NCBI GenBank assembly: GCA_037176845.1
Contig: JAYKXP010000064.1
Location: 186,001-250,000, forward strand
DNA from: Paramarasmius palmivorus
Lineage: Eukaryota > Basidiomycota > Agaricomycetes > Agaricales > Marasmiaceae
Length of the DNA stretch: 64,000 bases
Direction: 5' to 3'
The notes under the pieces are model-generated. The model worked only from the letters and a program-made list of their open reading frames with translations, was not told the origin of the DNA and did no database searches. Position 1 is the stretch's first letter. The number at the start of each line of letters is the position of its first letter. A program made the translations under genes and the position numbers. Positions 58,730 through 64,000 of this stretch are shown one piece after another.

Positions 58730-59751
58730 GATTGTTGATGAAAGACTCCCGATTTCTCGAGTCTTTATAACGACACAGACTCCAGAGTCACCGGATCTAG
58801 GCATAGACCTGCCCAGGAAATTAATGTTGTAATGAGCTGAGAAGAGCGGAGAGCTCAGGTTACTCTGATAGAATAGCCTTCTTGAGTTTAGAGGCACCGA
58901 TGGCAATGGACATACATCAAGGGTGACCTTGACGCGGGATTTCCTTGTTTTCAGCGTTGGCCAAGTAAATAATATGCGAGTATATTCAGTTTGTTCCCGT
59001 GAGCGCTGCGAGAGAAGACCGTAAGCCGACGGAACGCCTAGTGTAGTCGTACGGGGTTCATGGGGAATGAGCTGGAATGAAGAGTAGCGAACGACGGCAG
59101 TGCCGATCCAGCATTGAAACACTTAGAAAAGTATTCATGTCTTCCCTAAATTGCTGTTCATCCATTGCATTTTCACGGTATTGCAGCCATGGACATGAAC
59201 CTACAAGGGAAAGGCTCGAAGCTGCAGCGAGGAGGAGTTCGACATGAAAGTTCAAAAGAAAGAGATAATCGCACAAAGTGGGCGCCTAAGTACAGGCACA
59301 GTCACATCTAGCAAGTCTACGTCATAGCTCTGTTACTGTGGACCAATCGGGCTTCTATGCAATCCATATTCCTCTATTCCCTCGAGTATGTACATATGTC
59401 CTGGTCTCGTCTGTTCAACGTTCAACAGTCACATCCCAGGATCTCGGTATTGAATATTGAATGCTAAAGGGCAGGGTAATCACTCATAGCCCGGATGACT
59501 TGAACGGCGAACTTACGTTTCGACAGATGCGAAGGGCGACAGGGACGAGCCTTGTGCAAAGTAGACTGAAGTATTCAGATACGCATCAAAACATGAGTCG
59601 GTCTTGAGCTTTTCCCGAATGAGCTGCCGTTACACCGAATCTAGAGCTATGTACTGTAACAAAACGGAAAAATATTCTACGTAGATACGTTCTAGAGGGT
59701 AAATTTAACTTAGAACTATTTGTTGGTATACCATATGCATCACCCCAATGT
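58730..59751. other. Intergenic
   Basis: No supported gene. TCTTTATAACG (about 58760) could be the TATA-like element of SSP4. Confidence 0.45.
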
Positions 59752-60974
59752 TTACAAAAGCCTTGCACCTTCTAATGCACTCTTAGCCCCCGAGAGCACG
59801 CCTGTACGTTCTTTCCTCTGCTCTTCGATATCCCGGAATGCTTCCTCCACGAACTCTACCCAAGGAGACTCTCTCCAACCACCTTTGTACACCTCTCGTA
59901 GCTTCTTCAACCCGTCCCTCTGGGAAAGTATCTCTCTTACTTTCTCGTACGTCTTCGGTAACGCAGAGGCTGAAGAAGATGGTTGCGAAGTCATCCCATT
60001 GGTAGCAAACACCACCGCCGGAGGAACTGTTATCCGACCGACTTTGAAGCACAACTGAGAGATGGATACAGTATGCAATGTGTAACCTTCTTCTACTTCT
60101 TTGTCGACTGATGATAGCTTGGCGTCTACGGAAGCGAGATTGGTTGATGCCGAATTGGGGTTAGGGTTGGGAAGCGGTGTCGGCGCGATAGAGATGCCTG
60201 GTGAGGTGTCGTTGATAAAGGATGTCGAAGGGGGAGAAGGTGCAGTCTTCTTGGTGGATGATTTCTTGTTCTTGGTGACGAATTTGCATACAACGTACAT
60301 CTAGTCTTTTTTAAGCAAGCTATACCAGTGAATATGAAAAAGATAACGCACCCATTTGCTGTCCCAGCCCTGTACACTAACCCTCACCTCGTACGGCGCT
60401 AGTATAGGAATCTCCTTCAAAAAGCTAAAGCTCGTCCCTGCCAACGCGATGCGTCCTCCTGCCCTTAAGAAATGGGGAAACAAATCACATGCTGCTTTGA
60501 ATCTGGCACCGTCGAGTGCTTTCGCATAGCTTGAGTTACTGAGATGAAGATTGTAGTCGGATTCATCAATACTCGCGAATGAACGGAAGATAGTGATATG
60601 GTTGAGTAGGTTGACTCCGACTGGCGAGCGTCCGTGGAAGTATGCTTCGATCGCCTGGTGTTTCTGAGATGGCGAACGCAGAAGTAGGGCGCTTTTTAAT
60701 CGGACAGATAAAACACCGAGCCAGATTCGGTATACAGGGCGAAAGACGCGGACTATACTCGCATATTTAGTCAGTGTAAGAAGAAAAATAAAAGAAGCTA
60801 TGACGTACAATGCCAAACGAAAGGAAAGGCCCGAATGTTCAGTAACAACACGAGGCCCAAGAGGTATTTTGCGCCGAGTTTATAATTGGCCTCTAGGATT
60901 CTGCTCAACAAGGTGAGCATGGCTGGAGGAAGATTGAGATTGCGAAGAAGAGGATGCTTCACGAGGGAGGACAT
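59752..60974 (-). CDS. THEM6-like acyl thioesterase (hot-dog fold)
   Basis: Three exons: 60809-60974, 60352-60752 and 59752-60300, with introns of 56 and 51 nt. The N-terminus MSSLVKHPLLRNLNLPPA leads to a hydrophobic segment YLLGLVLLLNIRAFPFVW, a likely membrane anchor. The hot-dog domain has the signature DYNLHLSNSSYAKALDGAR, then GTSFSFLKEIPILAPYEVRV and QGWDSKWMYVVCKFV, where the last splice joins W to M. The C-terminal part has a Ser/Pro-rich insert and an amphipathic helix (EFVEEAFRDIEEQRKERTG). Members of the THEM6 group are predicted acyl-CoA or acyl-ACP thioesterases. The substrate cannot be read from sequence. Confidence 0.87.
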
Positions 60975-61869
60975 GGTTGAAGCGGTCGGCTTTGTAGACG
61001 TGTATGTATCCCCAACAAATTGTAAAAAAAATCAACCGGTTACTGAGATAGCCGGAGGCTGACTGATGCGTCGCTCGTCCGTCGGGTGGTCGGATTGTAA
61101 TCGGAAGCGTTTCGTTGGGGATGCTGACGAAGATGAACAGACTGAAGATGATGGTGAAGATGATGGTGAAGAACAGGTTGAACAAGCGGTGTCAAAGGGT
61201 GCACTGCCTCTAATCATGCCGTTGTGCTCGGAGTTGAAATTTCAAGATATTTCTACTTCCATTTGCACCACTAAAGTCAAAGGGAATTGTGCATGTCCAT
61301 CTTCTTTACGCTGGACGAGGAATATAGTTGGAACACAGAAAGTGAGCGCTAGTGAGCAGTTGGAGCAGAGGTTACTCTAAGGTTGGTCACGTGGACCTAT
61401 TCCATCAAGTTGTTTCTTCTCTTGCCTTCTACTTTCATGATGCAATGTCCACTACGATTTCCTACTCGGAAACCGCCCTTTGAATTCCAATCATTCGAAT
61501 GCGGTGGCCTGGGCCGCGATACTACGAGATGCTACGGTATATCAGCACTCACGTATCAACCTGGAGACGAACAAGTCTCACAAATGGCAGATGTATCAGT
61601 CTATGCCGGTGATGGAGTGGCTTCTCGATTCAAATCGTTTCACGCTGGTGGCATAACCTAGGCATTTTGCGCACAAGGTAAGTAGCACATGATGAAAACT
61701 TTGACAGCTCGCCATTCTAAGAAGCTGATAAATGAAGTTACTAGTAGCAATAGCCAGATACGATCATTTTCCTCACTACATTGATTGTGATCGTGGTCGT
61801 CGTTTGGTACTCGCATGTTACGAGTATAAAGAGCGGCAACTTCAAGTTCATACAGATTTTTGACAAGTC
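60975..61869. other. Upstream region of THEM6-like gene and F4; repeated 5' exon-like block
   Basis: A plus-strand block at 61409-61460 (GTTGTTTCTTCTCTTGCCTTC then ATGCAATGTCCACTAC) recurs at 63925-63985 near the window edge. No homologous complete gene follows either. The acidic frame 61066-61380 has no motif. TATA-like GAGTATAAAGAG lies at about 61829, about 40 bp before the F4 start. Confidence 0.4.
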
Positions 61870-63291
61870 ATGGCCCTTTCCCATTACGCAAAGAGGATAG
61901 TAATTCTCCCAATCTCAAGCCTCTCGGTCAGTGCTTATATTCTCTATTCTACATTGGCTACCTCACATGTGGATAAAACAGGTTGCGTATTTTGGTTACG
62001 GCAAGACTTTCAAATTGCTTATATTGATATAATCGCTGACTCGCATTTTTAGGTCTCTATGTCCTCCTTCTCTTCGTGGCCTGTAACATCCGCGATAGCA
62101 AAAAGTATAGAGGTCGTAGTCTCTACACGGCTGCAACAGTCGCACTATTTTTGGTTGCTACAATCAGCAATATTGCGAATAGTATTGACTGGGTCAGAGC
62201 CGTGATCGAATGGGTAGACGACGCAGTAGCTGAATCCGAAACACCTCTGTCGACGGCAGATGAGTTTACATTTAGAGTTTTGCTGTAAGTCTACTGTTTT
62301 TCGCCGAAAGAAACGTGCTAAATAATTTCCCCAATACAGCGCGCTCGAGGTACTCTCATCTGTGCTATCCAAGTAAGTGTATATACTACAGCGCGATTTC
62401 TGTAAACTGACCATGAAAAGTGTGCTACTCCAAGTTGTCCTCGTACGTCAAGTTGATGATCACCACCTCAAATTACTGAAACAAGATAGCTTCACCGTGT
62501 TTATATGTTATGGAACGAGAAAGTAGCAGGTCCTCACGTTCCACTTTTATTTGTCTCCAATCGTGAGTTTCCGCTCCCCGTGTACCTCGGTAGATAATGA
62601 CCGTTTTTGAGTCATTGGGGTTGTTGGAGGGATCATGATGACAGTCGGCCTCTTTGACGCGTTTAGCGACGTTGTGTTCCTACGAGGCAGAGTTATGTTT
62701 CTCGGTTGGGAGATCACAGCTGCGGTGATTACATTCTGGATTTCAGTCTTGATAGGTGAATTGCTGTTCTCATTTCCACGGTGGCTTAGGAAGCACTGAT
62801 CTCAATACATACTTAGCCTACAAGTTATGGAAAGCAAGTGTCAGGAACCAAAGGATCTTCCCATTAGGATCAGTCATGTAACTATGACTTCGGCTCGTCA
62901 GATGAAGCTACCACTCACCCAAAATTACTCAGTCTCGATTCGGGGATCCTATATCCGATTTGTCTGGTTAGCGATCTAATCATTTATGGCAAATACCAAG
63001 AAAACAATGGTGAAAATATTGCATTTGACTTTGCACCGTTTGTAACTCAGATGGCGGTATGTTGTCCTCCTACACCCTTTATATTGTCGTCGATTAATTA
63101 AGTATTATATTCGAAAGGGCATCGCGGTTGCGATTATCCTTGTTAGATCAAACCTCGGAAGGTTCAGAGAGCCCGAATTTGAGACGGATGATCGTCTGGT
63201 GCGAGATAGTGATTTGGCCACTCTGGCACCCCCAGAACAAGGGCTGGCGAGGAGAGACCCTCCAAGCGACGGACAAAACAACAAATATTAG
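61870..63291 (+). CDS. Multi-pass membrane protein, family F, copy F4
   Basis: Diverged plus-strand member. The ATG at 61870 opens MALSHYAKRIVILPISSLS, then the donor TCG|GTCAGT. The 19-nt microexon 61982-62000 (VAYFGYG) is followed by a GC donor. Then LYVLLLFVACNIRDSKKYRG and LYTAATVALFLVATISN (62037-62285), a short exon ALEVLSSVLS, FHRVYMLWNEKVAGPHVPLL (about 62490-62560), an exon with VGLFDAFSDVVFL, LWKASVRNQRIFPLG, LESGI-type DSGILYPICLVSDLIIYG (about 62945-62985) and the last exon GIAVAIILVRSNLGRF to TAG at 63291. Order and phase match F1-F3. The first exon is weakly hydrophobic and less certain. Confidence 0.7.
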
Positions 63292-63525
63292 GAGAACAGG
63301 AATGCACATCTGTCAATGCTCAGACGTAGGACTACTTTGTTGACGAGATGACGAAACAATCATGGGATAGGGATTATACCGGACTACACTATGCTCGCTA
63401 TTGTACCATTGGTAAATCACATCGAAAACTTTGAATCCGTTACAGCTGTATATTACAGATCTATAAAGCCCAAATCCTCTCTGAACGAGTCTGGTCCTAC
63501 CATGGGATAACTCCTCTCTATCACT
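63292..63525. other. Intergenic
   Basis: Short space downstream of F4 with no supported gene. Confidence 0.45.
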
Positions 63526-63753
63526 TTAGAACAGCCCCCCTTCCAACCCCAACGATGCCCAATCCGCGAGTAGTTGACTCAGCCGTTTTGCCACCCCCTG
63601 AGTGAATTCGTTCAATTTAGTCGTAGCGATTCCGAAACCTGGCGTGACGGAGTTGATGAAGAGCAATCGGTGGCAAAGCGGCTGCTTCTCATTATGCATA
63701 TTTCCTGTTGTGCCCTGAGTTGAAACTTGTCCAGTGGCCCATTTTTTTTGCAA
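63526..63753 (-). pseudogene. SDR C-terminal relic
   Basis: The minus strand reads INSVTPGFGIATTKLNEFTQ, LLADWASLGLEGGLF and stops, matching the last quarter of SDR1 and SDR2 (VNAVTPGFTTTKLNGF, LLAEWALLDGEL) with a one-residue insertion and a missing FW-DKG-PW end. No upstream TGxxxGIG or YxxxK part lies nearby. It is a truncated copy about 12 kb from the tandem pair and inverted relative to it. Confidence 0.75.
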
Positions 63754-64000
63754 AAATTGCTCAGGAAAGCCTGTGGCTCAGCTCAATTTAAAACTAGACA
63801 ATAACCCGACTGTCAACAGAAACTCTACTTAGTACTCTGTCGTTAAGCGACGGCAAAGCCCGGTTGTTTCTACATCACTTGTGATCGTCGGTGTGTATCG
63901 TCAGTCTGGTTCTCGAGACTAGGTTGTTTCTTCCCTCGCCTTCGATTTTCACACGATGAACTGTCCACTACTCGGAACGCCTGTGACCTTGCTTCCCCTC
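63754..64000. other. Window edge; start of a repeated block
   Basis: 63925-64000 resembles 61409-61480 (GTTGTTTCTTCCCTCGCCTTC then ATGAACTGTCCACTACTCGG). It may be the start of another unit that continues beyond the window. Confidence 0.45.

Noticed and set aside
61066..61380. Acidic plus-strand protein
   Set aside because: Composition is driven by GA(T/A)GA repeats; no motif, splice support or homologue.

Overview
The window looks like a nuclear contig from an Agaricomycete-type basidiomycete. Genes are split by many short GT-AG introns (about 48-60 nt). The gene content is typical of mushroom-forming fungi: multi-pass membrane proteins carrying a DUF6534-type motif, a NACHT NLR, small secreted cysteine-rich proteins, and a Ty3/gypsy element. 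Nothing identifies the species.

Layout. From 1 to 48 kb the window is a patchwork of duplicated and decaying segments. Three paralogous minus-strand genes (here F1, F2, F3) of one multi-pass membrane family lie at 1.0-2.6, 20.25-31.7 and 45.9-47.4 kb; a fourth (F4) is on the plus strand at 61.9-63.3 kb. Four copies of a second membrane family (DUF6534-type) lie at 17.0-17.8, 35.0-37.0, 38.4-40.2 and 42.9-44.8 kb. A single-pass membrane gene followed by tRNA-Glu is duplicated at 18.3-20.1 and 40.8-42.2 kb; only the second tRNA copy is intact. An unrecognised gene family is duplicated at 11-13 and 14.6-16.4 kb. A long NLR-type gene (C2, helical region, NACHT) occupies 6.4-9.9 kb.

Mobile DNA. 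A 9.65-kb Ty3/gypsy retrotransposon (20708-30362) sits inside an intron of F2. F3 preserves the same intron at 58 nt and acts as an internal empty-site control. The two 911-bp LTRs read as identical, yet gag-pol has three in-frame stops. A second element (3617-5123) has inverted-repeat ends, a 9-bp target duplication and a matching empty site in the duplicated segment at 32.9 kb. It carries the first exon-length piece of a RecQ-like helicase reading inward from one end and a DUF6589-like protein reading inward from the other, as if the middle of a larger transposon had been deleted.

The right end (48.4-61 kb) is conventional gene space: an old-yellow-enzyme reductase next to two tandem SDRs, an OXR1-like TLDc gene, four small secreted cysteine-rich proteins in tandem whose cysteine pattern appears only after splicing, and a THEM6-like thioesterase. 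A broken SDR tail lies near the right edge.
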